NCBI GenBank assembly: GCA_006384855.1
Contig: VCJN01001053.1
Coordinates: 37,478 to 101,477 of the forward strand
Direction of reading: 5' to 3'
Length of the DNA: 64,000 nucleotides
DNA from: Tetraselmis striata
Lineage: Eukaryota > Chlorophyta > Chlorodendrophyceae > Chlorodendrales > Chlorodendraceae
Shown here: positions 20,380-29,494 of the stretch, piece after piece
How positions within the stretch are numbered: the first letter of the stretch is position 1
Layout: every line of letters starts with the position of its first letter
Notes under the pieces: generated by a model
Database searches by the model: none
Told to the model about the DNA's origin: nothing
Seen by the model: the letters and a program-made list of their open reading frames with translations, nothing else
Made by a program: the position numbers and the translations under genes

Positions 20380-20792
20380 CTCTGGGTGTCTGTGTCTGCG
20401 AAAGAGCTCTGCCATACTGTGTATGATATAGCATGTATGTATATATGTATATAGATATACATATATAATCTAGAAGCAAACCAGTATATCCCGGGCTCTG
20501 CATTTCAGCTTCAAGTGGAGCTGCCACCTGTCACGAGATATATAGCCGTTGTATGGCTGTGATAGATACGCCAGCTCTCGTAAAGATGTGCAACCAACTC
20601 CGTGTGTCCGTACAGTGTTCACAAATCAATCCGCAGCGGTTTATGAATGATATTGTACATACCAGCTCTGCATCGGTAACATTCTGGTCAATTGATTACT
20701 GAGGTACGGTATGATACAATCTGCTATCTTGTGCTTTACGCGAGCAACTTCCGCCTCGCGTATGCAGGATCCACAATGTATTACACACACGC

Positions 20793-20834
<42 letters not shown>

Positions 20835-22256
20835 ACACATCAAGATATAGAACATGAAGTGCTAGAGCTACAGTAGCGCACAGCACAAGGCCGAGATATA
20901 GGGCGTGTAGGTCCATATGTGGGGTTGACGTGCGGCGGGCTCACCGCGGAGACCTCCACGAAGTCGAGGCCCTGGCCCCGCGCCCAGTCCTCTCCCTGGG
21001 TGGTGGACACCTGCCGGCGGATGTCGAGGTCTTTCTTGTTGCCCACCACCACACCCACCAGCGGGCGGTCCTTGTCGGGCCTGTGGAGGCATGCGGCAGA
21101 CGGCGTTGAGGTTGCTTCTAAAGAACGCCTTATTCACAAGCTACACCGGGGAACACCGCCTTCCACGAATATGCAGGGCGTTGACAGGCTCAGCCAGCAG
21201 AAGACAGGTTAAAGGTAGAGGAAAGGGGGGTGATGGGGAAGGGGAGGTGGGGAGGGGCGGGGGGGGGGGGGGGGGGGGGTGGATGCTCGCCTCTGCGCCT
21301 TGACAAGCTCCAGCCACTGCCCGAGCGCCGAAAACGTCTCTTGCCGCGTGATGTCGTACACCAGCATTACTATGGAGATATCGCTCCAGTACTTGGCGGC
21401 CCAGTCGTTGAAGATGGCCTGCCCGCCGGTGTCGTGCAGGTACTGTTCTACCACTGTGGTGCTGCCGGGCACGGTGATGCTGCCGGTGATGAGGTCCACG
21501 CCTGCGGTCTGCGCAACATGCAGCCTGAAGCGCTTAGGGGCCCCATCCCACACCTGCTCTGCATATGCTGCCCTCTTCCATACGCGGCTGACGGAAGCCC
21601 GGCCCAGCGGATAGCATGCACGTTCAGTGGGGTGGCACGTGGGGAGTAATAAGAGGCGGAAGAGGGGGAAGGGAGAAGGGGGGGGGGGGGGTGGGGGGCG
21701 GGCAGTCCGATGGCGCACCAGCTTGTAGTTTTTCGGGAACAGGGTGCCGTTGCTCTGGAACATCTGGCACAGCGCGGTCTTTCCTACAGCGGCCTCCCCT
21801 GTGGCACCACAGCACCGTAGAGCCTCAGCCACCTCGTGCTCACACACAACATTCAGCCACCCCAGTAGTGGTTTACCAAAAAGACCCCCCGCCACTCCCT
21901 TTCCCACTGCCTGGCCCAGTCCGGCCTGTAGCGTGGCGCCCCTGTGCGCCGGAATTCCAGCCGCACTGCTTTCCTATCTTAACATGGACCCAGCCAGCGC
22001 ACGGACCAGACACTCGCAGACTGTGCCAGGCCTCCCCTCGCCCAGACGCGAGGGCCACTGACGGCGCACTTGATGGTTTGACGAGCGCCAGGGCCCCCCT
22101 CCTCCCCGAGCCCCCTTTTGCCACAGCCTCCTCGCACTCCGCGATATCCCCGTTACGCTGGTAGCCTGCACCTCCAGGGCTCCTACCTACGACGGCAACT
22201 TTGCAGCGCAGCGTCACGCTGTGCTCCGTCGCCTTCCCCAGCGTCGTCTTCACCAT
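19798..22256 (-). CDS. IFT27: IFT27 (RABL4), small GTPase of intraflagellar transport complex B
   Basis: IFT27 is a Rab-like GTPase that pairs with IFT25 within the IFT-B train moving cargo in flagella. Five exons give 204 residues, the length I recall for the Chlamydomonas protein: 22,256-22,187; 21,798-21,719; 21,508-21,291; 21,080-20,945; 19,908-19,798. Phases agree throughout. Visible features are the start MVKTTLGKATEHSVTLRCKV, P-loop GEAAVGKT (24-31), G3 motif DTGGQ (76-80), G4 NKKD (137-140) and G5-like VSA near 167. The C-terminus lacks the prenylated cysteines of ordinary Rabs, as in IFT27. Intron 3 uses a GC donor (AG|GCGAG). Intron 4 is about 1 kb, is full of dinucleotide repeats, and a (TC)n tract lies just before its acceptor. 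The Gln in DTGGQ is unusual for IFT27. The alternative, an ordinary Rab, is less likely given the N-terminus and C-terminus. Confidence 0.92.
19963..20842. repeat. Dinucleotide microsatellites in IFT27 intron 4
   Basis: (GA)n at about 19,963-20,006, (TG)n with interruptions at about 20,311-20,382 and (CA)n at about 20,785-20,842 all lie in one intron. On the transcript strand the first is a (TC)n tract ending about 55 bases before the splice acceptor at 19,909, where it may serve as the polypyrimidine tract. Confidence 0.8.
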
Positions 22257-22329
22257 CGCGCCGCTCCGCGCCAGCCGCGACGGCCGAGCTGGAAGTGTTC
22301 GGGGCGGATGGGGTCGGTGCAAAGTAGGT

Positions 22330-22540
22330 GTGTGACCGCGGGGATTGCAGGGGCGTCACAATCGGGATCGAAGTCGATGTTAGGCGGCTAAGCTAGTGCG
22401 GCGACGGCTGGAGGTAGTCGTCGGGCAGAGCCCTGAGCTGGGCGGTTGGGTGAGTTCAGTGCCATGCCGCCCCGCCCGCGGCCCGAGAGCGACGGTCGAC
22501 AATTCGTGCGCGCGGTGCATACACAGGTACGGGTGATAGT
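22330..22540. other. 5' flank of IFT27
   Basis: GC-rich DNA upstream of the IFT27 start. I see no TATA element or other signal that I can support. Confidence 0.35.
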
Positions 22541-22544
22541 ACGT

Positions 22545-22645
22545 ATTCAATGAAATAGTTACAGCATGAGCTAGCTAGGAGCCGCAAAAGGCGATAATGA
22601 GGAAATCATCCGAAAAGGCAGTACGAAACATCCACTACGTTGTAC
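22545..22645 (+). repeat. Dispersed repeat related to 59,706-59,935
   Basis: GTTACAGCATGAGCTAGCT, GCAAAAGGCGAT, AGGAAATCATCCGAAAAGGC and GAAACATCCACTAC match both units of the tandem duplication at 59,706-59,935 in the same orientation. It lies immediately beyond the 3' end of family A copy C. Confidence 0.55.
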
Positions 22646-22702
22646 AGCAATAGGTCTCAATAATTTTATGGTTGGATACAGGGACAGGGATAGCGTGTAG
22701 AG

Positions 22703-23396
22703 ATTTTTTTTTACATCGGTGCTTTAACATATGAGCACTACAAACAGAACTATTAGCAACTAAGAAAGGTTGCCAGTAAAAGAGAGACATAAGCCTGAAA
22801 CCAAGGTCATGGAGGAGGCCAGGGAGCCAAGAACTAAGGAAGAGCCAAGGGAACCACGAAATCGCCAAGCTGCCAAGGAACCAAAGGGTCCAGGGAAGCT
22901 ATGAAGCCAAGGAACGACCAGAAAAACCGAAAGGGAAACATGAAACCAATGGAGACCGCCGCCCCAGGGTAGGCCATCAACCGCGGGGAGTACGCTTGCA
23001 ACCGATGACTTGGGTCGTAGCAACACATGCCGACGAGCGACGCGACGCAGGCGCAGGAGCACCATCACGTGCCGCGCGCACCGCCGCGACCCCCGCCAAG
23101 AACGTTGTCTGCATTTGTCATGTTGATGAGCAAGGAGAAACCGCGGCGGCGCCACCCATGCAAGAGCTGGCCGATATTCTGGCCAGTGTGCGTGTGGCTA
23201 GCTTTCGAGAGCTCCGCCAAGAAGGCCTCAGCGTGTGGGGCCAGCGAGCCGAACTCGGAGACGGCGAAAGGAACAAAGCGGAGCATGCCGGCGGCGTTTC
23301 GGACACCCTCGTCATACTTTTGGATTTTGTGGCGCTTTGCGACCCGCAATGCAGTCGTTGGATCCGAGCTTGACACGCCGAGGACAGGGGCAATGG
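22703..23396 (-). mobile_element. Family A retrotransposon, 5'-truncated copy C
   Basis: On the minus strand this begins at CCATTGCCCCTGTCCTCGG, reads the SSSDPTTALRVAKRHKIQKYD to SEFGSLAPHAEAF block (frame 23,065-23,376, with a shift near the end), and ends in the family A tail with CACCGATGTAAAAAAAAATC. TAGAGA lies next to both ends but is separated from the 5' end by 8 bases, so the duplication is uncertain. Its 5' truncation point is within 5 bases of that of copy D. Confidence 0.8.
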
Positions 23397-23399
23397 ATA

Positions 23400-24240
23400 A
23401 CGTCTAGAGAATGCACGGAATAGGGAAGGAAAAAGCCTAGCGAGAAGATGCCCTGAGTTTCAACACGCCCTAAGGCTCAACACGCTCACTACGCTAGTAT
23501 TCTCCGCATATCCTTGCCTCCTAACATCTGGTGAGGGGGTTTTATGGCACATTTTGCTCGTCTAATCAGATGCTATCCGGAGAATATCGGCAACCGTACC
23601 CGGGATCATGTCGATAGCGAAGTAGCGAGCGATTGGCGACGGGCAACACCGATCGCCCCGCACCCGACCAGCAACAGCACGTAACAACTCATAGAGGTAG
23701 TTATGCTATATGACGATATATAATGGGGGCTCTTGGTGGCCGCAGCAAGTCAGTATGTAGGGTAGGTGCGAGTCCCAAAGCAAGGATGGGCGCTACTGCC
23801 CGTGTTGAAACCTATGCGGGCACCCGCTATGTAGTTGACCACCCACTTTCACCGCCCCCACCACTGAGCCGATCCACATGACCCGCTTAATGACCGCGGC
23901 CATTGAACCCGCAACGCTGGCCACGCCTAGATATGGTCCATGCCCAGGGTTAGTGGATCCCATGTCCTTACCATGTCCTTAGTACTTAGATCCACGAGTC
24001 CTCGGGCCGCAGCGGGCTGTTGCCGAGGGCGGCGATGCCGCAGCACTTGCTCAACGCGACGCGGTACGGTTCGGGTTCCGCAGCGTAGGCTGCGGGAGTG
24101 TCGGAGGTTGGGTATGCGACGCTCCCGTGGCCAGACTGCAATAGTATATGTGTGCGCTTCGGGCAGTGTGGCGGCTTTATACATGTCGAATAAAGCGCGC
24201 CACTTACGCGTGTGCGATAGAATCGCGGCGACCTTCCGGA
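23400..24240. other. Spacer, nothing recognised
   Basis: No gene, RNA or clear repeat was recognised. The stretch separates family A copy C from the reverse-transcriptase remnant. Confidence 0.4.
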
Positions 24241-24244
24241 GGCC

Positions 24245-24846
24245 TTTATAGTTTAGTCGATATCAGAGTTCAAGGAGGACAGCTCGCCTATGGTGAGCCT
24301 GGGGGGCAAATCGAGCTTTCCGGTGGTGGTGTCGCCGGCTCTGTCGACCGACATGCGGACTGGCGCCACGGTAGAGGTCACGTCGGTTTCCCACGGCTGG
24401 AAAGAGTGTTCTCTGTCCTCGTTGGCATGCCACGCCCGGCGTATTGCGGCGGCCCATGGGAGGGGAGACGTCTCCGGGTTGGCAAGCTGCCGGATCAGAC
24501 GGGGCGCTAGGAGTCCGGGTATCTTCCGTAGGCGCTCAACCAGGGGTCCGGTGAGAGCTTAAAAGGCCCCAAGGTGTTGTTCGTGCGACTCGTGAACTAG
24601 CGAGTCGACGGCAACACCGCCGAGCATTGTAGATATGCCGGTGCGCATCAGACATAGGCTAGCCGAGGTCTCGTCGTCAGTGAGGTCCATGATGCGCGCA
24701 AGCATGATGGAGTGTACCGCGGCGTCCCTATCGTACATAAACTCGGCAAGCGACTCGGACGGTAAACCTCGCAGCAGGTGTGCAAAGCGCTTGACGCCGT
24801 AAAATTGTACGAGGCGCAACGACGCGTGGATGTGGCCCGGCGTCAA
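24245..24846 (-). pseudogene. Reverse-transcriptase thumb-region fragment
   Basis: The minus frame at 24,559-24,846 (RLVQFYGVKRFAHLLRGLP, AEFMYDRDAAVHSIMLARIM, then ISTMLGGVAVDS) resembles the region just after the catalytic core in polyproteins of the family B kind, where an RFAHLLR block is followed by a GG-hydrophobic block. It continues past a stop as ALTGPLVERLRKIPGLLAPR and into a shifted frame. It is a decayed fragment and could belong to the same element as family A copy C, which lies about 850 bp further along the same strand. Confidence 0.5.
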
Positions 24847-24859
24847 CTATCTCGCGCGC

Positions 24860-25085
24860 CATGCGTAGGATGGCGTCTTACCGTGCGGCCGGCCGCCGGA
24901 GTGCGTCGCGCACGAAGGTGGGGTCAAGCGGGCGGGGGGGGGGGGGGGGGTAGGACAGCACGGTCCCCGGCGCTCGAAAGGACGGCAAGAAGGATTGCAC
25001 GCTACGCACTATTCAATTACTGGACTCTATGCGGTTTCGTGCCGCGGGGGCATAAGACAGATGGCCCGTCTAGCATCAAAGACTA
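24860..25085. other. Spacer with G17
   Basis: An uninterrupted G17 lies at 24,934-24,950. No gene recognised. A short repeat at 25,088-25,130 follows that matches 5,955-6,015 in reverse. Confidence 0.4.
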
Positions 25086-25209
25086 ACCGTACGCAAGAAC
25101 AAAGTTGTAAGGAATTCCAAATATCAAATTTGGCTGGTCGTCCCAGCTCGCCTGGGCCGTCTGTCCGGATTACGGGTACCCGTTCCAATAATGCCGGCAA
25201 TCCTTTATA

Positions 25210-25480
25210 CATGCCTTTTTGTATGTCCGCTCGCGGTCTCCTACTCCTGAGGTACCCCGGATCGATACCCGGCTCCGTCTTCCATGGCAATATCGTCCGG
25301 GCCCGTGTCTCGGGTTTACCCGGTTGATGCATTAGCCCTCCGGGGTTCGAATGATGCAACGGTCTAATGGCTATGCCACTACACCTACACTACGATTGCA
25401 GTTGGCGCACGATGTCAAGTGGTGAAGCGGCTTCAGCCGATGATCCGGAACGAACTTTACTTTTACGTCATCATGAAATA
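25210..25480 (+). repeat. SINE-like repeat, copy 2
   Basis: Plus-strand copy of the repeat at 4,315-4,530: a degraded B box (GGATCGATACC, about 25,259), the CCGGTTGATGCATTAGCCC block, GGGGTTCGAATGATGCAACGG, and the 3' block ACTACGATTGCAGTTGGCGC ... GAACTTTACTTTTACG. The T-rich 3' end is shared by all three copies. Confidence 0.5.
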
Positions 25481-25608
25481 AACGTGTGGGACGGTTCGAT
25501 ACACATATGGCGACCATACATGAGGATTTTATATACAGGTACCAGCGGGGGAGCGAACTCTCGGATGGCACAGTCGATCTCTAGCGACTATTTCATGCGG
25601 ATAATCAC

Positions 25609-26246
25609 GCCCCTATCCTCGGCGTGTCAAGCTCGGATCCAACGACTGCATTGCAGGTTGCAGAGCGCCACAAAATCCAAAAGTATGACGAGGGTGTCAG
25701 AAACGCCGCCGGCATGCTTCGCTTTGTTCCTTTCGCCGTCTCCGAGTTCGGCTCGCTGGCCCTGCACGCTGAGGCCTTCTTCATTGGCGGAGCTCGCGAA
25801 AGCTAGCCACACACACACTGGCGAAAAAATCGGCCAGCTCTTGCATGGGTGGCGCCGCCTTGGAATCGACGCAGCCGCCGTTTCTCCTTGCTCATCAACA
25901 TGGCACATGCATACAACGTTCTTGGCAGGGTCGCGGCGGCGCGCGCGGCACGTGATGATGCTCATGCGCCTGCGTCGCGTCGCTCGGCGGGATGTGTTGC
26001 TATGACCCGTGTCGTTGGCTGCAAGCGTACTCGCCGCGGCTGATAGCCTACCCCGGGACGGTGGTCCCTTTGGTTCCTGGCAGCTTGGCGACTTCGTGGT
26101 TCCCTTGGTTCCTCCTTGGTTCTTGCCTCCCTGGCCTCCTGCTCGACCTTGGTTTCAAGCTTATGACTCTCTTTTGCTGGCAACCTTCATAGTTGCTGTT
26201 AGTTCTGTTTGTAGTGCGCATTTGTTAAAGCCCTGATGCAATAAAA
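25609..26246 (+). mobile_element. Family A retrotransposon, 5'-truncated copy D
   Basis: Starts at GCCCCTATCCTCGGCGTGTC and reads the family A closing block in frame 25,624-25,806, then shifts at about 25,780 relative to copy B. The tail ends CCTGATGCAATAAAATATTC, where AATAAA replaces the TGTAA of other copies. No convincing target duplication. Copies C and D form an inverted pair about 2.2 kb apart. Confidence 0.8.
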
Positions 26247-26335
26247 TATTCGCCGCCTCGCGCACGTGCATTGCGGCGGGCGGCTATCTATTCAAAAAAA
26301 GTCGCTACAAGTAGTAGCGACGAATATAAGCAGGA

Positions 26336-26812
26336 TTGCACATTGTGGCTGGGTTGCACATTATGATACAATTACGCACTCGAGTATTTCCCACTGCCCG
26401 CCGATTGGCCCGGATTCATGCCATGCCCGAGCGGTTTCTTGAACGTTGCCCTGCATGTGGCGGAGGTGAATCTGAGACTATCGAACATATGTTGGTGGAG
26501 TGCCCGCAGTGGGGGTATCACCGTCATAATTTTGGGTTGTTAGTTCCGGAGTTCGGGGATTTTATAAATAGTCAGGTTATTGCGTCAACACCTGAGGACT
26601 TAACTGCCTTTATTTTGGGCGGGGTCCCCCCCTCCCTTCACTGCGCCCTGGATTTTAATGGGAATGGGAAATTTTTCCAGCTATGGCGTCGGGCCCTCCC
26701 TCACATTGCCTTTTTTGTTGCACATGCATCGCACTCCCGAAATGCTTTGCTCCGCGGGTTGGGGCTTGCCCCAACTCGTATTACTCGAGTTGGGCGACGC
26801 CCAAACGGGTAG
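26336..26812 (+). CDS. LINE ORF2 C-terminal zinc-knuckle fragment
   Basis: The 158-codon frame contains LRTRVFPTARRLARIHAMPE followed by CPACGGGESETIEHMLVECP, a C-x2-C-x8-H-x4-C knuckle. This arrangement (a basic helix with L-R-x-R, then CPxCG..ET.EH.L..CP) is typical of the C-terminus of LINE reverse transcriptases. The rest (FFQLWRRALPHIAFFVAHAS) is helical. The apparent start may be in flanking DNA, since the polymerase part is absent. It is unlikely to be an expressed host gene. Confidence 0.6.
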   Translation: MHIVAGLHIMIQLRTRVFPTARRLARIHAMPERFLERCPACGGGESETIEHMLVECPQWGYHRHNFGLLVPEFGDFINSQVIASTPEDLTAFILGGVPPSLHCALDFNGNGKFFQLWRRALPHIAFFVAHASHSRNALLRGLGLAPTRITRVGRRPNG

Positions 26813-27056
26813 GGCGGACCTTTCGTGGTCAGTGCCGGGTATTTTGATGGCAGTGTTTTAGACGGTGATCCAACAGTGTTGGAAATTCCGTTACTGGCCT
26901 CTAATTAGTATTGCAGAATGCTCCGGCAATTTGCTTGATGACGGAGCGTCGCCTACCCAGGGCTTTCCGTAACTGGATCGCTGCCTAAACGGCCGTCGTA
27001 GAGACGCTGCAAGGGTTTCACTGGTGCCAGTCCTGTCCCGGGGGCGAAAAAAAAAG
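26336..27056 (+). mobile_element. Truncated LINE tail with zinc knuckle and poly(A)
   Basis: Only the end of an ORF remains, followed by about 240 bp of 3' sequence and an A9 run at about 27,048-27,056, consistent with the 3' end of a poly(A)-tailed LINE insertion. No 5' portion is present. Confidence 0.55.
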
Positions 27057-27347
27057 CAGTATATTATCCGTTGTGGCTGGCTACCAGTGTGAGATACTGG
27101 TACCTTGGTCAAGCCTGCGCGGCCGCTGACGCTGCCCTGCTACTCGTCATTCGCCTGCTCCTGCCGTGCCGCGCGCTTGTGCATTGCGCGACCCGCCCAT
27201 GGAGGCTACTGCTCGTGCGTGCGGTTGCACCGCCCTGGCAGCACGGCGCTAGCATTCTGCTGAGCTCAACCCCGCACGAAGCCCTGACGCACCGCCGCTG
27301 CCACCACGCGCCCATCACAGCAGAGCAGACTCACAGTTTCCTGCGGC

Positions 27348-28318
27348 ATGGCGCCCGCGACGGCCCCCACTGCTCTCAGCGGCGTGGCACTTCGAGCTCC
27401 CCACCGAGCAGCGGCGCCGGCGCCGAGTCGAGCACGCCCTATCTGGCGCGGCATCCCCGGCGTTGCCGGCCGCGGCGCGCTGGCGTCAGCAGGCCGGCGC
27501 GCGGGCTGGATGGTGCCTGCAAAGGCGACGGAGAACGAGGCCGAGGCCACGCCTCCTCAGGCAGAGAAGCAGGTGGGCTGGCGGAAGCGCCGCCGGCAAC
27601 TCCGTCCCCTCTTTCCCCACCCCCTCACCTCATCACTAGCGCCGCTTCGTCGCTCTATGCTCTGCCCTCCCCTCTCATACCAAGTCAGCCCACCCCATTG
27701 GCCTGCTTCTTCCCAACATCTCACCATTCACTCGGGGCCATGTGCCTGAAAAGTGGCGGCGTGCAGTGGGCCCAACGCTGGTGCAAATGCGCCGCCATCA
27801 ACGTCGCTCGCCGTTGCTCGGCCGGCCCCCGTCGCTGGTGTGGTAGAGGAGCAGATGACTGATCAGGCGCATGTGCTTGCGGAGTATAGGGAAAGGAGCA
27901 CGAGGGCAGCGGGATTGAGGGCGGCGCGGGGCAGGGTAGCTTCTCGGAGGAGGAGATTGCTGCGATGGCCGCGGAGCGGCGCGCCGCCAAGGCCGCGGCT
28001 GCGGGCGCTGGCGGCAGTTCCAACGTGGTGACGGGCGCGCTGGAGGAGGCGCAGCTCATCATCTGGCCTGCGGTTGGTGACGCGCTGGTCAACACGGTCG
28101 TCGTTATCGGCATTGTGTTTGTGACCGCGGCGATGCTGTTTGGCGTCAACTCTGGCCTGGCGGTGCTCTCCAATACGGTGTACGGCAGCGGCAAGGTGCC
28201 ATCAAGCACCGAGAAGCCATCTACTCCCGCGGCAGCAGCGTCGCCTGCGCCGGCAGTGAAGGACGATGCGCAGCCGCCGCCCCCGCCGCCCAAGGTCAAC
28301 GTGCCTTCCAGCCTGTAG
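27348..28318 (+). CDS. SECE1: Plastid SecE subunit of the thylakoid Sec translocase
   Basis: SecE is the small clamp subunit that holds the SecY channel together. In plastids it works with SCY1 and SecA1 at the thylakoid. Two exons, 27,348-27,572 and 27,890-28,318 (both phase 0, donor CAG|GTGGGC, acceptor TATAG|G), give 217 residues. The first about 70 residues are Ala/Arg/Ser-rich without acidic residues at the start, as in a plastid transit peptide. The diagnostic part follows: LEEAQLIIWPAVGDALVNT, the amphipathic helix and WP motif of SecE, then one membrane segment (VVVIGIVFVTAAMLFG) and SGLAVLSNTVYG. A Pro/Ala-rich tail is an addition to the core. The start is the first in-frame ATG. There is only a single membrane span, as in cyanobacterial and plastid SecE. 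Confidence 0.88.
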
Positions 28319-28392
28319 GGCTCCACCGCCACAGATGAGGAGGGAGTGATGTGGAGGAGGGCGCTGGGGCCCGATCGCGGCTGCTTTGATGC

Positions 28393-28397
28393 TGTAA
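28393..28397 (+). terminator. TGTAA, possible poly(A) signal of SECE1
   Basis: TGTAA 75 bases after the SecE stop. This pentamer is the common chlorophyte poly(A) signal. Position is plausible but not tested. Confidence 0.4.
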
Positions 28398-28903
28398 AAC
28401 CGCCACCACTGCTGACTAAGCCTCCCCGAGGGGCTGGCTGCTGCAAATACCTGCTTGGAAGCGGAGACTGGGGCGTGTTCTGGGTTGCAAGGATGGCATG
28501 CTGGCGCTGGGGCTCCTGTTGAGTTGGCTGTGCACCGCATTCCTCCCATGCTGCGGCGCTGATGGTGCAGACAAAGAGGCTCTATGGTGATTGCATCAGT
28601 GAGGATGCCACAGCTGCATGGGGATGTGCCTCAAACGATGATGCTCTGCAGCGCAGCCATTACGGCCATCCAGCACAACCAGTAATCCCGACCCGTGGCC
28701 CCAACCGTTCGGTCGATTGAGCTGTTGCGTGCGCGAGTGCTTCACTTCGTTGTCTACAATGGGCCAGATTGAGGGTGGGCTATTATCTGCAGTAATCATA
28801 GCTGGTTTCCATTACTAATCGTAGCTGCTTCGGGCTGCATCTCTTCAGCTGTCAAATTTGTTGGTAACTAATTAAAAAATGGGCGGCGGCACGTAGGAGG
28901 CAG

Positions 28904-28936
<33 letters not shown>

Positions 28937-29367
28937 CCCCTCAACCTCATGGCCCCCGCTTTTGCATGGTACTCTCAGAGCAAGGTAGATAATCTCACTA
29001 ATCGGGATGCGGAAGTGTTTGCAGCAACTCCATCACCACTTGCATGGGGTTTGAGTGTGATGTTGATGGCGATGGTATTGGGGTGTGACTGCGCGACCGT
29101 GGATGTTCATCTGCATCAGTTCCTCTGCTATTTCGCATCGGGTGCAGCAGATTGACAGCTAGGTACATTCTGCGCTACGTGGCATTACAAGAACGATGTT
29201 GCTATCAAATATCGGGAGCCAAGCTGGATAATGAAATCAAATAATCACGGATAGATTGTCCCCCGTTTTCCATCGTGGCGTCGAGGTGGCATACTCGTTA
29301 TCGACATCCGTGAACCAAACCCATCCCATCCGTGATCGTCGGCGACGCCACTTGTCCTCACCGGTCC
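28398..29367. other. Intergenic SECE1-TrpRS, with C27
   Basis: No further gene recognised. An uninterrupted C27 lies at 28,908-28,934. A short frame at 28,949-29,155 is unrecognised. Confidence 0.45.
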
Positions 29368-29374
29368 TATAAAA
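29368..29374 (+). promoter_or_regulatory. TATA-like element of TrpRS
   Basis: TATAAAA lies 121 bases upstream of the TrpRS start codon, a sensible distance for a core promoter with a short leader. Judged from sequence only. Confidence 0.4.
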
Positions 29375-29494
29375 CCCTGCTGGCGCCAACTGATCCGCTC
29401 CTTCGGCTCACTCCTCCGACCATAGGCAAAAGGAGGCGCCTGCAAGCGAAACCTGTACCGGCGCATCTAGACAGGCCCCCATCCGCTCCCGAAT

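Noticed and set aside
20189-20431. Frames encoding Cys/Val repeats
   Set aside because: Direct translation of (TG)n microsatellites in an IFT27 intron; the same applies to 20,641-20,916 and 46,865-47,134.
27071-27862. 263-codon plus frame over the start of SECE1
   Set aside because: Out of phase with the SecE exons and runs through the intron; the SecE reading has family motifs and a transit peptide.
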